The notes below the pieces were generated by a model that worked only from the letters and a program-made list of their open reading frames with translations, made no database searches and had not been told where the DNA came from. Shown here piece by piece: positions 7,906 to 16,062 of a stretch of DNA of 64,000 bases (position 1 is its first letter; every line of letters starts with the position of its first letter). Origin of the DNA: FEB-12 sp964503315 (GTDB lineage Bacteria > Zixibacteria > MSB-5A5 > GN15 > FEB-12); contig CAZCZL010000002.1 in assembly GCA_964503315.1 (NCBI GenBank), positions 186,001-250,000 on the forward strand. Reading direction: 5' to 3'. A program made the translations under genes and the position numbers.

Positions 7906-8600
7906 GTTTGTTGGACTCCGAGAACAGCATCGGAAATGACCTCAAATTGCGATTCGAGTCGGGCATCAATGTCTCCGGTCGGGGTTTCGATGAAACATCC
8001 GCCAAACTTGACGCGCGGATCCGGCTCAAACCGCAGTTCTTTGATAGCTGTCGAGTTCTGCAGGAATCGATCAATATTCTGTTCGAGGATCGGGAGATGA
8101 TCCGGGTGTACCTTGATGATGAGTCGCGAGCGGTCAACGAGCGTATCGATTATACGTGAGATCATGGTTACGGTGGCTTCCCGATCGACCTCGATCGCGT
8201 CGAACGTCACCTTGCGACTGATCTTCATAACCAGATCGAGGACCTTCTCACGCGCTTCTTCCAGCAATACCTCGCGCTGTTGTACGGCATCTTTGATCGC
8301 CAGATCGAGTTGCGAGAGAACCTTACGGGCCTCATCTCTTCCCTTTTCGAGTCCCTGCGAGTAGCCCAGTTTCTGTCCGGCCTGGTAAGATTCGTCCTGA
8401 ATGCGCTCGACAACCTGCTCAAGCTTGTAGACTTCGTTGATAGGAATAAGTCTGGCGCCGTCCGGGTCCGTGATAAAGCTGACCTTTGGGAACAGCGCGG
8501 CCAGCTTCTGTTCGGCGCGAGATTCGGATTGCAGGTCGAGCTGTTTCTCGCCGATGAAGATCGCCGGCGCTTCAGTTGAGAAGCGGATGATCTTAGACAA
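7902..8600 (-). CDS. fliH: Flagellar assembly protein FliH, TTG start
   Basis: 232 residues if translation starts at TTG 8600, giving MSKIIRFSTEAPAIFIGEKQ. A longer reading to 8699 would run 33 codons through the conserved end of fliG, so I reject it. The protein is a long coiled coil (SRAEQKLAALFPK..VEQVVERIQDESYQAGQKLGYSQGLEKGRDEARKVL) followed by the V-ATPase E-like C-terminal domain (ILEQNIDRFLQNSTAIKELRFEPDPRVKFGGCFIETPTGDID). FliH binds the FliI N-terminus and the C ring. It overlaps fliG by 8 bases and fliI by 4. Confidence 0.9.
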   Translation of the reverse strand: MSKIIRFSTEAPAIFIGEKQLDLQSESRAEQKLAALFPKVSFITDPDGARLIPINEVYKLEQVVERIQDESYQAGQKLGYSQGLEKGRDEARKVLSQLDLAIKDAVQQREVLLEEAREKVLDLVMKISRKVTFDAIEVDREATVTMISRIIDTLVDRSRLIIKVHPDHLPILEQNIDRFLQNSTAIKELRFEPDPRVKFGGCFIETPTGDIDARLESQFEVISDAVLGVQQT

Positions 8601-9612
8601 TGATTTCTTCCTTGCCGCCGCGACCGGAGATAATGACCTGGCCTTCTTCCTCAAGGCGGCGCACTGTTTCGACGATTCGTCCCTGGGCAGCTTCGACATC
8701 CGAAAGTCGGGTCGGTCCCATGAATTCCATTTCTTCTCGGATCATGACGGCGACGCGCTCGGAGACATTACTGAAGATCTTGTTTTTGACCTCTTCGCTG
8801 GTCGCTTTGAGGGCGATTGACAGATCTTTCGTTTCCACCTCTTTGAGGACTCGCTGAATGGAGCGGTCATCGAGGAGGATCAGGTCGTCGAAGACGAACA
8901 TCATATTCTTTATCTCAGCCGCCAGATCGGCGTCTTCCGCCTCAAGCGACTGGAGAATATTCTTCTCTGCGGTTGTGTCTATCAGATTCAGGATCTCAGC
9001 AATAGCTTTGGCGCCACCGGAGACACTCAAGTCGCGGGTGCTGGCTGAGCCGAAATGGGCTTCCAGAGTCGCCTCGATCTCTTTCAGGATCTCAGGCGAG
9101 ATCTTTTCCATGGTCGCTATACGGAGGGCCACCTCCGCCTGCAATTCGGGCGTCAATTCGGAAAGAACAGCCGCCGCCTGCTGGGAGGAAAGCTGTGTCA
9201 TCACCAGCGCAATAGTCTGGGGATGCTCGTTCTGGAAGAAGCCTGACAGTTGTTTTGGGTCGATATCTTTGAGCAATGAAAAACCACGAGACTTGAAGGA
9301 TGACTCCAGGCGGTGCATGATCTCACGTGCCTTGTGTGAACCAACCGCCTTCTCCAATATCTGGGAGGCGAAATCGATACCACCTTGGGAGATATACTGC
9401 CGGGCCATAAAGATCTGCTGGCATTCCTCGATGACTTTCTCTTCAACTTCAGGCGGTACGTCGCGCAAGTTGGCGATCTCGATCGTCAATTTCTCGAGGT
9501 CGGCTTCATTCATCCCCTTGAGGACCAAAGCAGATACCTCGGGGCCAAATGCAACCAGGGCGACCGCCGCCTTTCTGGTAGGTGACATTTCTTCGAACTG
9601 CATATTCATCAT
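8593..9612 (-). CDS. fliG: Flagellar motor switch protein FliG
   Basis: 339 residues. N-terminal domain (MSPTRKAAVALVAFGPEVSALVLKGM), middle domain with the EHPQTIALVMTQLSSQQAAAVLSEL armadillo helix, and the C-terminal torque domain (FVFDDLILLDDRSIQRVLKEVETKDLSIALKATSEEVKNKIFSNVSERVAVMIREEMEFMGPTRLSDVE) with the charged residues that meet the stator. FliG couples MotA movement to the C ring and binds FliF, encoded just upstream with one base between. ATG 9612 and two nearby in-frame ATGs are alternative starts. Confidence 0.98.
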   Translation of the reverse strand: MMNMQFEEMSPTRKAAVALVAFGPEVSALVLKGMNEADLEKLTIEIANLRDVPPEVEEKVIEECQQIFMARQYISQGGIDFASQILEKAVGSHKAREIMHRLESSFKSRGFSLLKDIDPKQLSGFFQNEHPQTIALVMTQLSSQQAAAVLSELTPELQAEVALRIATMEKISPEILKEIEATLEAHFGSASTRDLSVSGGAKAIAEILNLIDTTAEKNILQSLEAEDADLAAEIKNMMFVFDDLILLDDRSIQRVLKEVETKDLSIALKATSEEVKNKIFSNVSERVAVMIREEMEFMGPTRLSDVEAAQGRIVETVRRLEEEGQVIISGRGGKEEIIV

Positions 9613-9613
9613 C

Positions 9614-11173
9614 CTACTCGATCATCAAGGTCTTGATAACTTTGGCCACTTCATCGGGCCGTTCCTTGGCCGTTTGCTGCATATGGTCAACAAGTCGTGG
9701 TTTTCGTTTCTCCAGCACAATCGGAGAGGGTTCTTCTTCATCCGCGATCCCTTCCACTCCGGGTGACTGGCGGGGCCGGTTTGCCGGGTGCGGAGCCATC
9801 ATGTTCCCCAATCCACTGAAGAGGCGCTTGATCTTCCCTTTCAAGTAGAAGAAGGCGAAGATCGCGAGCAGAACCAGGCCAACCTTCTTGCCAATATCCC
9901 AGTAGAAGTCGCGCTGGTACATAGTATCAAGCTGTTCCTGCTCCATCTGGAATTCCTGACGGTCGAATGGAATGTTGAACATCTCGATCTGGTCGCTACG
10001 TTGCTGCTGGAAACCGACCGCGTTGCGGACAACGGCCGCCAGCTTGTCGAGTTCATCCTGGGAGCGCGGTTGATAGACCGGTGCGCCTTCACCAGTGCCA
10101 CCTTCGGGCACCTGGTAGGTGCCGTCCACCATGACGGCGACCGAGAGGCGGTCGATCGTTCCGACCGCGTTGATGATATGCTCGACCGTCTTGTTTATCT
10201 CATAATTGGTGACGATGGTCTCCGAGTTTTCCTGCTGATTGCTTTCGTTGGGTGGTTCCGCTTTGTCAGTCGAAGCATTGGTGTTTTTGGTCCGTTCTTC
10301 GCTCCGGATCACCGGCGCGTTCGGGTCGTAGGTTTCCGCGGTCTTTTCAACCTGCTGGAAATTCAGATCGGCCGTGACGCGGACGATAGCTTTGCCGTTG
10401 CCCAAAACGCCGTCCAACATAGACTGCGCTTTGTCTTGCAGATACGACTCGACACTCTGTCGCACCTCAAGTTGAGATGTGGAAAGCCCCGCCAACGGGT
10501 CAGACTTACGGCCGCCAGACATCAGGTTTCCTTCGTAGTCAACTATCGTGATGTTTTCCGGGCTAAGTCCCTCCACAGAGGACGCGACGAGGTGGGAGAT
10601 CCCAGCGATCTGGGGCCGAGCCAACTGCGAGTGCCCTTTGAGCTTGAGGAGCACTGAGGCTGTTGCCTCTTTCTTATCTTCTCTGAACAGGCGGTCTTTG
10701 GGAATAACGATATGTACGCGGGCGGCCTGGACCTCAGACAATTGCATGATCGTCCGAGTCAGCTCCCCTTCCAAAGCTCGTCGGAAATTGAGATTCTGGA
10801 GGAAGTCGGTCATCCCGAGGTTGTTTTTGTCAAAGATGGAATAACCTATCGACCCGGCGCGCGGGAGTCCCTCGGCGGCCAGCGAAATACGAGTCTTGTA
10901 GACATCGTCAGCAGGGATCTCGATTGATTTCCCGCCATCGGCCAACTTGTAGGGGATCTTATTATCATTGAGATAATTGATCACCTCGCCGGCTTCGCTC
11001 TCTTCGAGGTTGGAATACAATCGGGAGTAGGTGACGTTGTTCACCCATCCGATCAGGAGGACAGCTCCGACAATGGTCCCGGCGACGATGCCGAACAGCA
11101 TCATCACCTGGCTCGGAGTCATCCGTCCGACCACGCCGGAGAAGTTCTTAAAAATGTCCTTAAAGCTTCCCAT
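9614..11173 (-). CDS. fliF: MS-ring protein FliF
   Basis: 519 residues from ATG 11173 (MGSFKDIFKNFSGVVGRMTP), chosen because AGGA lies eight bases upstream. A start at 11206 adds eleven residues without a ribosome site. An N-terminal membrane helix (MMLFGIVAGTIVGAVLLIGWV), the ring-building motif domains with YSRLYSNLEESEAGEVINYLNDNKIPYKL, and a second membrane helix (VGLVLLAIFAFFYLKGKI) followed by the cytosolic FliG-binding tail match the family. It forms the inner-membrane base on which the C ring and export gate assemble. Confidence 0.97.
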   Translation of the reverse strand: MGSFKDIFKNFSGVVGRMTPSQVMMLFGIVAGTIVGAVLLIGWVNNVTYSRLYSNLEESEAGEVINYLNDNKIPYKLADGGKSIEIPADDVYKTRISLAAEGLPRAGSIGYSIFDKNNLGMTDFLQNLNFRRALEGELTRTIMQLSEVQAARVHIVIPKDRLFREDKKEATASVLLKLKGHSQLARPQIAGISHLVASSVEGLSPENITIVDYEGNLMSGGRKSDPLAGLSTSQLEVRQSVESYLQDKAQSMLDGVLGNGKAIVRVTADLNFQQVEKTAETYDPNAPVIRSEERTKNTNASTDKAEPPNESNQQENSETIVTNYEINKTVEHIINAVGTIDRLSVAVMVDGTYQVPEGGTGEGAPVYQPRSQDELDKLAAVVRNAVGFQQQRSDQIEMFNIPFDRQEFQMEQEQLDTMYQRDFYWDIGKKVGLVLLAIFAFFYLKGKIKRLFSGLGNMMAPHPANRPRQSPGVEGIADEEEPSPIVLEKRKPRLVDHMQQTAKERPDEVAKVIKTLMIE

Positions 11174-11233
11174 ACTCAATCCTATGTGTCGATCATGGCC
11201 GGCCATCCATAGCCGGGCCGAAGGTTCCTGGCC

Positions 11234-11599
11234 TTACATTGGCATTCGCATGATCTCGTTATATGCGTTGATCAGCTTATTTCGAATCTCCAGGGTCAAG
11301 TCGAGGGCAAGTCCGGCCTGCTCCGCCTTGATCATCACATCGTGCAATTCAACCGGTTCGCCAGCCAAAAGCGCTTCCTGCGCGGCTCCCGCCTGTCGCT
11401 GCAGATCATTCACAGAATTGATCGCATTGGACAGGAGGTCGCCGAAATTCGGCTGCTCGACCGTCGAATTGCCCAGGGGTGATCCAAGCGGATTTGCCTG
11501 ACCGTCGGGCGGCGTGACCTGTTCAAGGATCACACGGCCGCCCGGCGGTTCGATCAGGCCAGGAACAACACGACTGGAGTTGGAGATAATTGAACTCAT
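11234..11599 (-). CDS. fliE: Hook-basal body protein FliE
   Basis: 121 residues. The C-terminal half carries the FliE signature (FGDLLSNAINSVNDLQRQAGAAQEALLAGEPVELHDVMIKAEQAGLALDLTLEIRNKLINAYNEIMRMPM). FliE joins the MS ring to the proximal rod. The N-terminal 45 residues are proline- and glycine-rich and not conserved. It is 60 bases before fliF and one base after the unknown 100-residue ORF. Confidence 0.95.
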   Translation of the reverse strand: MSSIISNSSRVVPGLIEPPGGRVILEQVTPPDGQANPLGSPLGNSTVEQPNFGDLLSNAINSVNDLQRQAGAAQEALLAGEPVELHDVMIKAEQAGLALDLTLEIRNKLINAYNEIMRMPM

Positions 11600-11600
11600 A

Positions 11601-11903
11601 TCAGACTTTCACATCGATAAGTTGGCCGAGGCCGCTCTCTACTTTTTCGCCATCCACCCGGCCGAAGCGGCCGGTTTCCTTGAAGCGCGCGAAGACCAGT
11701 TCAAGGGCGCGACGTTCTTCGGTCGACAGCGTTTCAGCGTAGTCGCCGGATTTGGCTTTAACCGAGACGGTCGACGCGAGCGACGCATTCTTTGGTTCGA
11801 TCGAGACCGAGGCCGCTTCATCGCGGTATGGCACTCCGGCGGTATTCTCATCCCGCTTGGGCACCTGTTGATACGATTGGATCCCGACTGGATTGATCTT
11901 CAT
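11601..11903 (-). CDS. Unknown small protein between flgC and fliE
   Basis: 100 residues, soluble, without signal peptide or membrane segment. The first 65 residues look disordered (MKINPVGIQSYQQVPKRDEN and on). The last 40 form a likely helical unit (LSTEERRALELVFARFKETGRFGRVDGEKVESGLGQLIDVKV). The MKIN start recalls the beginning of FlgM anti-sigma factors, but the C-terminus does not fit FlgM, so I do not assign it. It lies one base from fliE and about 20 from flgC, which implies a role in rod or basal-body assembly or its regulation. I do not recognise the family. Confidence 0.8.
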   Translation of the reverse strand: MKINPVGIQSYQQVPKRDENTAGVPYRDEAASVSIEPKNASLASTVSVKAKSGDYAETLSTEERRALELVFARFKETGRFGRVDGEKVESGLGQLIDVKV

Positions 11904-11922
11904 CCTTGTTTACCTCACACCT

Positions 11923-12414
11923 CTATATATCCAAAGCATCTTTGACCATTTTTTTGGACGCCGCGATAGCCGTCGTGTTGGCTTCGTACGCGCGGCTCGC
12001 CACCATCATATCGACCATCTCGGTGATGATGTCGATATCCGGCAATTTGACATATCCCTCTTCATCCGCTTCCGGATGGGTAGGATCATAGATCAGCTTG
12101 AAGGCATCTTTCTGCTCGACCTGTCTCCCCTCCACAGAGGCGAGTTCGGTCTCTTGTTTCGTCTTTATCGATTTTCCGAGCTTGTGTTCCGGATGAGTTC
12201 GAGCCAGAGGCGTATCCGCCTGTCGCAAGAAAGAATCGAAGTTCCCCGGCTCTTTGGCTTCCCTGACCAGGAGTCGTTTCCGCTGATACGGGCCGCCATC
12301 GGCGGTCTTGGTCGTTTCAGCGTTCGCCAGATTCTCGGCGACGATGTTCATCTTCTTGCGCTGGATAGTCAGCCCTTTGGCTGATAACTGGATCGCGTGC
12401 AGTATTCCGGCCAT
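11923..12414 (-). CDS. flgC: Proximal rod protein FlgC
   Basis: 163 residues. N-terminal rod motif (AIQLSAKGLTIQRKKMNIVAENLANAETTKTADGGPYQRKR) and C-terminal helix (ITEMVDMMVASRAYEANTTAIAASKKMVKDALDI) define FlgC. The middle (VKLPDIDIITE) is also typical. It lies 10 bases after flgB. It polymerises with FlgB and FlgF to form the proximal rod. Confidence 0.97.
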   Translation of the reverse strand: MAGILHAIQLSAKGLTIQRKKMNIVAENLANAETTKTADGGPYQRKRLLVREAKEPGNFDSFLRQADTPLARTHPEHKLGKSIKTKQETELASVEGRQVEQKDAFKLIYDPTHPEADEEGYVKLPDIDIITEMVDMMVASRAYEANTTAIAASKKMVKDALDI

Positions 12415-12424
12415 TGCTCTATCC

Positions 12425-12838
12425 TTACTTGCTGGTTATCGCGTTACGCATTGAGTCGAATTTTCTCTTCAGCAGTTCAGCTCCGATCGTGAACTGCAAT
12501 TCATTCTGTGCCAGGTTGGCGACCTCTTCATCGATATCAACTGAATTGACCTCGCCATCCTGGATCTTTTCCATTCCGATCCGTGGCGGCTTGGCTTTGT
12601 GCTCGCCAAGCGGAATGTGATACTGGTTAGTGAGTGTACCGGACAAATGGTTGGTCTGGCCAGTCAGGCGCTGGTATTCGCGCTCGAAGTCCATACCCTG
12701 TGCTTCGTAACCGGGGGTGGCGGCATTTGCCATATTGCCGGAAATCAGCTTCTGGCGAAATGACCCCAGATCCAGATACTTCGCGAAGTTGGGCACGCCC
12801 ATCTTGGTGAAGAGGAATTTTGACAATCCGTTTTCCAT
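12425..12838 (-). CDS. flgB: Proximal rod protein FlgB
   Basis: 137 residues from ATG 12838 (MENGLSKFLFTKMGVPNFAKYLDLGSF). A longer reading to 12901 is rejected because a sigma-54 promoter lies inside it and the extra residues are not family-like. Hallmarks are RQKLISGNMANAATPGYEAQGMDFEREYQ at the front and the C-terminal VDIDEEVANLAQNELQFTIGAELLKRKFDSMRNAI. It is the first gene of the rod/MS-ring/export-ATPase operon. The ribosome site is weak. Confidence 0.94.
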   Translation of the reverse strand: MENGLSKFLFTKMGVPNFAKYLDLGSFRQKLISGNMANAATPGYEAQGMDFEREYQRLTGQTNHLSGTLTNQYHIPLGEHKAKPPRIGMEKIQDGEVNSVDIDEEVANLAQNELQFTIGAELLKRKFDSMRNAITSK

Positions 12839-12875
12839 TATGCACTCATAGCCGTATGTTTCCGACGTTGTCAAT

Positions 12876-12892
12876 TGCAAGGCCGGTGCCAA
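12876..12892 (-). promoter_or_regulatory. Sigma-54 (-24/-12) promoter of the flgB-fliJ operon
   Basis: The minus strand reads TTGGCACCGGCCTTGCA, essentially the RpoN consensus. GG (12890-12889) and GC (12878-12877) are exactly ten bases apart. The predicted start is near 12865, which leaves a 27-base leader before flgB. It sits in the 85-base gap after motB. The NtrC-type activator encoded at 14710-16062 is the obvious partner. Confidence 0.85.
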
Positions 12893-12923
12893 AAGCGCCA
12901 AAAATGGTTATGTGCGTTGATTA

Positions 12924-13778
12924 CTAAGGAGTTGCGGTGCGAATGCTGTCGAGTTGTTGCCAATTGAGCGGGGCTTGAGGGAAATCGTTTCCGGCTGGAG
13001 CGGGAATTACTTGCTGGGCGGTGGTAAGGGTGTCGGTCTTTGGCTTCTCGCCATAGTAGTATTCTGAAGATGGCTCCTGGATGGTCAGTTCCATCGTCAA
13101 AATGACAATATCAACGCGCCGGTTTTGCGCCCGGTTTTCGATAGAGTTGTTGGGGCTGATCGGACGGTACTCGCCATAGCCAAGCGCGGAGATGCGATCT
13201 GGCGCGATACCGTGGAGTCCGGTCAAATAGCGTACGACCGCCGTGGCTCGCGCCGAAGATAGCTCCCAGTTGGATGGGTAAACAATAGTGTTGATCGGCC
13301 GGTCATCGGTATGACCTTCTATCCGAACATGGTTAGGCAGCGGACGGACCTTGTCAGCGATCAGGTCAAGTATTTCCAGCGCCCGTGGCTTTAGATCGGC
13401 GGAAGCCTCGCCAAACAGCGCCGATTCCATAATATGCACGACCAGGCCGCGTTCGGTCAGTTCTGATTTTATTTCCCCCTGGCGATTGATCTCTTTGAAC
13501 CGTTCTTCGATCTGCTGCTGGATCATCTTCAGATTGCCAAGTTGCAGCAGACCGTGTCCGGTCTTGCGCGACTCGGTTTCGTTCTTGATGATCTGGTCAC
13601 CGCCCTTGAGCACGCCATTCAATGCCTCAGCCATCTTACCGAATTTCTTCGCGTCGACCCGCGACATTGAATACATGACGACAAAAAACGCCAGCAGGAG
13701 CGTGATCAGGTCGGCATAGGTCAGGAGCCACCGCTCGAGGTTCTCGTGATCGCCGCTGGAGCGTCGACGTTTCGGCAC
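12924..13778 (-). CDS. motB: Flagellar stator protein MotB
   Basis: 284 residues. A basic N-terminus precedes the single membrane helix RWLLTYADLITLLLAFFVVMYSMS, where D23 is the ion-binding aspartate. The OmpA-like peptidoglycan-binding domain follows (VRIEGHTDDRPINT, NWELSSARATAVVRYL, ISALGYGEYRPISPNNSIENRAQNRRVDIVI). About 60 residues of proline- and glutamine-rich tail extend beyond that domain. MotB anchors the stator to the wall. It is two bases after motA. Confidence 0.97.
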   Translation of the reverse strand: MPKRRRSSGDHENLERWLLTYADLITLLLAFFVVMYSMSRVDAKKFGKMAEALNGVLKGGDQIIKNETESRKTGHGLLQLGNLKMIQQQIEERFKEINRQGEIKSELTERGLVVHIMESALFGEASADLKPRALEILDLIADKVRPLPNHVRIEGHTDDRPINTIVYPSNWELSSARATAVVRYLTGLHGIAPDRISALGYGEYRPISPNNSIENRAQNRRVDIVILTMELTIQEPSSEYYYGEKPKTDTLTTAQQVIPAPAGNDFPQAPLNWQQLDSIRTATP

Positions 13779-13780
13779 GA

Positions 13781-14545
13781 CTACTCCTCCAGATCGCGAT
13801 GTTTGGGAGAGATGAAAGCAAGCAGGCGCGTGCGGATATTGCGGGGATTCTCACCGGATTGTATCGCGGCCATACCTTCCACTACCAGTTCCAGATGGAC
13901 CATCTCCTCTTCGTGCCGGAGTCTTAGTTTATCGGAGACGGGCAGGAAAAAGAGGTTGGCCAAGCCGACTCCCCAGAGAGTGGCGATGAAGGCGGCCGCA
14001 ATCGAGGTTGCCATCTTCGAAGCATCGGAGGTATTACCGAGTGTATGGATAAGGCCGAGAACTGTACCCAAGATACCCAAGGTCGGAGCGAATCCACCCG
14101 CTTTCTGGAAAAACGCGATCCCCTTTTTGTGTCGCTCTTCCATGTAGGCGATCTCGGTTTCCAGTATCTCGCGCAACGCAGTTACCTCGGTACCATCAAC
14201 CACCAGCTGCAGAGCTTTGCGGAAGAACGGGTCGGAGAAATCTTTGATATGGGCATCGAGGCCAAGTATCCCCTCGCGACGAGCCTTCTCCGCAAGACGG
14301 ACGATGGTGTCTATAGAGTCAGTCAGACGATGCGTTCGGCCGGAAAACGCGAGTTTCAGGTAATTCGGAACCTGAACAACCGTACCGAAAGAAGTGGTGA
14401 CAATTGTCGCGCCGAGAGTTCCGCCAATAACGATTAGCATGGGCGGAAACAGAAAGATGGCATCAAGATGCCCACCTTCCATAACGAATGAACCGACAAC
14501 TGCGCCAAAGGCCAGAACGAGCCCAATTATTGTAGCGAGATCCAT
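13781..14545 (-). CDS. motA: Flagellar stator protein MotA
   Basis: 254 residues with four membrane segments: two near the N-terminus (LATIIGLVLAFGAVVGSFVM, AIFLFPPMLIVIGGTLGATIVTTSFG) and two in the second half (GFAPTLGILGTVLGLIHTLG, IAAAFIATLWGVGLANLFFLPVSDKL), with the charged cytoplasmic loop between. With MotB it forms the ion-driven stator. It opens a two-gene unit preceded by a sigma-28 type promoter. Confidence 0.97.
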   Translation of the reverse strand: MDLATIIGLVLAFGAVVGSFVMEGGHLDAIFLFPPMLIVIGGTLGATIVTTSFGTVVQVPNYLKLAFSGRTHRLTDSIDTIVRLAEKARREGILGLDAHIKDFSDPFFRKALQLVVDGTEVTALREILETEIAYMEERHKKGIAFFQKAGGFAPTLGILGTVLGLIHTLGNTSDASKMATSIAAAFIATLWGVGLANLFFLPVSDKLRLRHEEEMVHLELVVEGMAAIQSGENPRNIRTRLLAFISPKHRDLEE

Positions 14546-14607
14546 AGTAGTCGTTTACCGAACGGGATTGGCGGGCGGAATTGCCCGTCGAACACCGGTC
14601 TCTTACA

Positions 14608-14635
14608 CTATCGGCAGAATCTGCTCAAATGTTTA
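14608..14635 (-). promoter_or_regulatory. Sigma-28 (FliA) promoter of motAB
   Basis: The minus strand has TAAACATT (14635-14628), then twelve bases, then GCCGATAG (14615-14608). This is seven of eight matches to the GCCGATAA -10 box and a full TAAA -35 box, with 16 bases between TAAA and GCCGATAG, within the 14-16 range of FliA/SigD promoters. The predicted leader is about 55 bases. Stator genes are classic late sigma-28 targets. Confidence 0.8.
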
Positions 14636-14656
14636 TCAGGCAAATGGTTCCGCCCC

Positions 14657-14686
14657 AAAGAAAAAGGGCCCGCGAAGGCGAGCCCT
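14657..14686 (-). terminator. Terminator after the NtrC-type regulator gene
   Basis: On the minus strand AGGGCTCGC / GCGGGCCCT pair (one mismatch, four-base loop) and are followed by TTTTTCTTT. It lies 24 bases after the regulator stop codon and separates the chemotaxis block from motA. Confidence 0.8.
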
Positions 14687-14709
14687 GTATGTCCATTAGC
14701 AGTTTTGGG

Positions 14710-16062
14710 TCAGTTGGTTTGCTCCATCTGGTACTCGGCCAACTTGTTGCGGATAGTACGGGTGGTTATACCAAGTGCCTCAGCGGCCTTGGTCTTGTTC
14801 CCGTTGAACTTCTCCAGGGTCTTGAGAATCAGGTATTTGCTCCCCTCCTCCAGCTTCATCGGGACTTTTAACGGAGGGAGGTCGTCGGCCACGGGACCAA
14901 GGGCAAGTTCAGTCGGGAAATCGTCGTCGGTCAGAATGTCCGACTTACACGTCACCACCGCGCGCTCCAACATGTTTTCCAGTTCGCGGACGTTGCCGGG
15001 CCAGTGGTACCGGAGGAACATCCGCATCACCGATTCATCTATCCTAGTTATGCCTCGGCCATTCTCGTCATTGTATTTCTCAATGAAATGCTGGGTCAAC
15101 GCCGGGATATCCTCTTTGCGGTCGGCCAGTGGCGGCAGATAGATCGGAATAACGTTCAGGCGATAGAACAGATCTTCGCGGAAAAGACCCTGCGAGATAT
15201 ACTCTTTGAGATTGCGGTTCGAGGTGGCAATGATCCGGACATCGACAGAGATCGTCTGGCTCGAACCAACTCGTTCAAATTCGCGCTCCTGGATGACGCG
15301 AAGCAGCTTGCTCTGCAGATTCAACGGCATCTCGGATATTTCATCCAGCAACAGAGTGCCGCCATCGGCCAGTTCAAAACGGCCACGATTGGTCTTTTTG
15401 GCGTCAGTAAATGCTCCCTTTTCGTATCCAAACAGTTCCGCTTCGACCAGGTTTTCTGGCAAGGCGGCACAATTCAGCTTGATGAACGGGTTTTGCGCCC
15501 GATTCGACGCGTAGTGAATGGCCCGTGCCACCATCTCCTTACCCGTACCCGAGGCACCGGTGATCATGACGGTCGAGCGCGCATTGGCGACCGACTGGAT
15601 GAGGTCGAAGATCTCTTTCATGATCTTTGATTTGCCGATGATGTTCTGGAATTTGTGAGCCAGATCCGCCTGCATGATCTTATTCTGGGAGCGGAGTTCC
15701 AGCACCTCGGTCACTCGCGACAAGATGTGTTCAAGTGCTTCGGGCGAGACCGGCTTGAGCAGGAAGTCATACGCTCCAAGCTTGATCGCTTTGACTGCTG
15801 TCTCCACAGTGCCGTAAGCGGTCATCATGATGGCAGTCGTGTCGGGTGAGATCGTTTTGATCTGGTGAAGCAAGGTGAGGCCGTCCATCTCCCGCATCTT
15901 GAGGTCGGTCAGCACGATATCAAACGTCTGTGCTTTGAACCGATTGATCGCTTCTTCGCCGGAAAAGGCGGAGACGCAGTTGTAGCCGGCGCGGGTCAAT
16001 GTTTCGGTTAAGAACTCATTCACCAATTTATCATCATCCACGATCAGTACAGAATACTTCAT
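14710..16062 (-). CDS. NtrC-type sigma-54 activator (FlgR/FleR-like)
   Basis: 450 residues. Receiver domain with phospho-acceptor D53 (VLTDLKMREMDG) and K103. AAA+ domain with Walker A GASGTGKE (169-176), the sigma-54 contact loop GAFTDA (216-221, commonly GAFTGA), DGGTLLLDEISEMPL and R-finger region. C-terminal Fis-type helix-turn-helix (TKAAEALGITTRTIRNKLAEY). It activates RpoN promoters. Its gene overlaps that of the upstream histidine kinase by four bases (ATGA). Given sigma-54 promoters at flgB and flgF, it is the likely flagellar master activator; that link is inference. Confidence 0.93.
   Translation of the reverse strand: MKYSVLIVDDDKLVNEFLTETLTRAGYNCVSAFSGEEAINRFKAQTFDIVLTDLKMREMDGLTLLHQIKTISPDTTAIMMTAYGTVETAVKAIKLGAYDFLLKPVSPEALEHILSRVTEVLELRSQNKIMQADLAHKFQNIIGKSKIMKEIFDLIQSVANARSTVMITGASGTGKEMVARAIHYASNRAQNPFIKLNCAALPENLVEAELFGYEKGAFTDAKKTNRGRFELADGGTLLLDEISEMPLNLQSKLLRVIQEREFERVGSSQTISVDVRIIATSNRNLKEYISQGLFREDLFYRLNVIPIYLPPLADRKEDIPALTQHFIEKYNDENGRGITRIDESVMRMFLRYHWPGNVRELENMLERAVVTCKSDILTDDDFPTELALGPVADDLPPLKVPMKLEEGSKYLILKTLEKFNGNKTKAAEALGITTRTIRNKLAEYQMEQTN

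Noticed and set aside
8601..8699. Longer fliH start running inside fliG
   Set aside because: It would overlap 35 codons of conserved FliG; the TTG at 8600 gives a family-like N-terminus.
8858..9766. 302-codon plus-strand ORF opposite fliG and the end of fliF
   Set aside because: It is antisense to well-recognised genes, has no domain and no ribosome site; long antisense frames are common in GC-rich coding DNA.
9788..10657. 289-codon plus-strand ORF opposite fliF
   Set aside because: Antisense to fliF, with low-complexity composition and no recognisable fold.
11601..11903. FlgM identity for the flgC-fliE protein
   Set aside because: Only the MKIN start resembles FlgM; the C-terminal sigma-binding helices do not match, so I left it unassigned.
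12839..12901. Upstream start for flgB at 12901
   Set aside because: It would cover the sigma-54 promoter and adds residues unlike FlgB.
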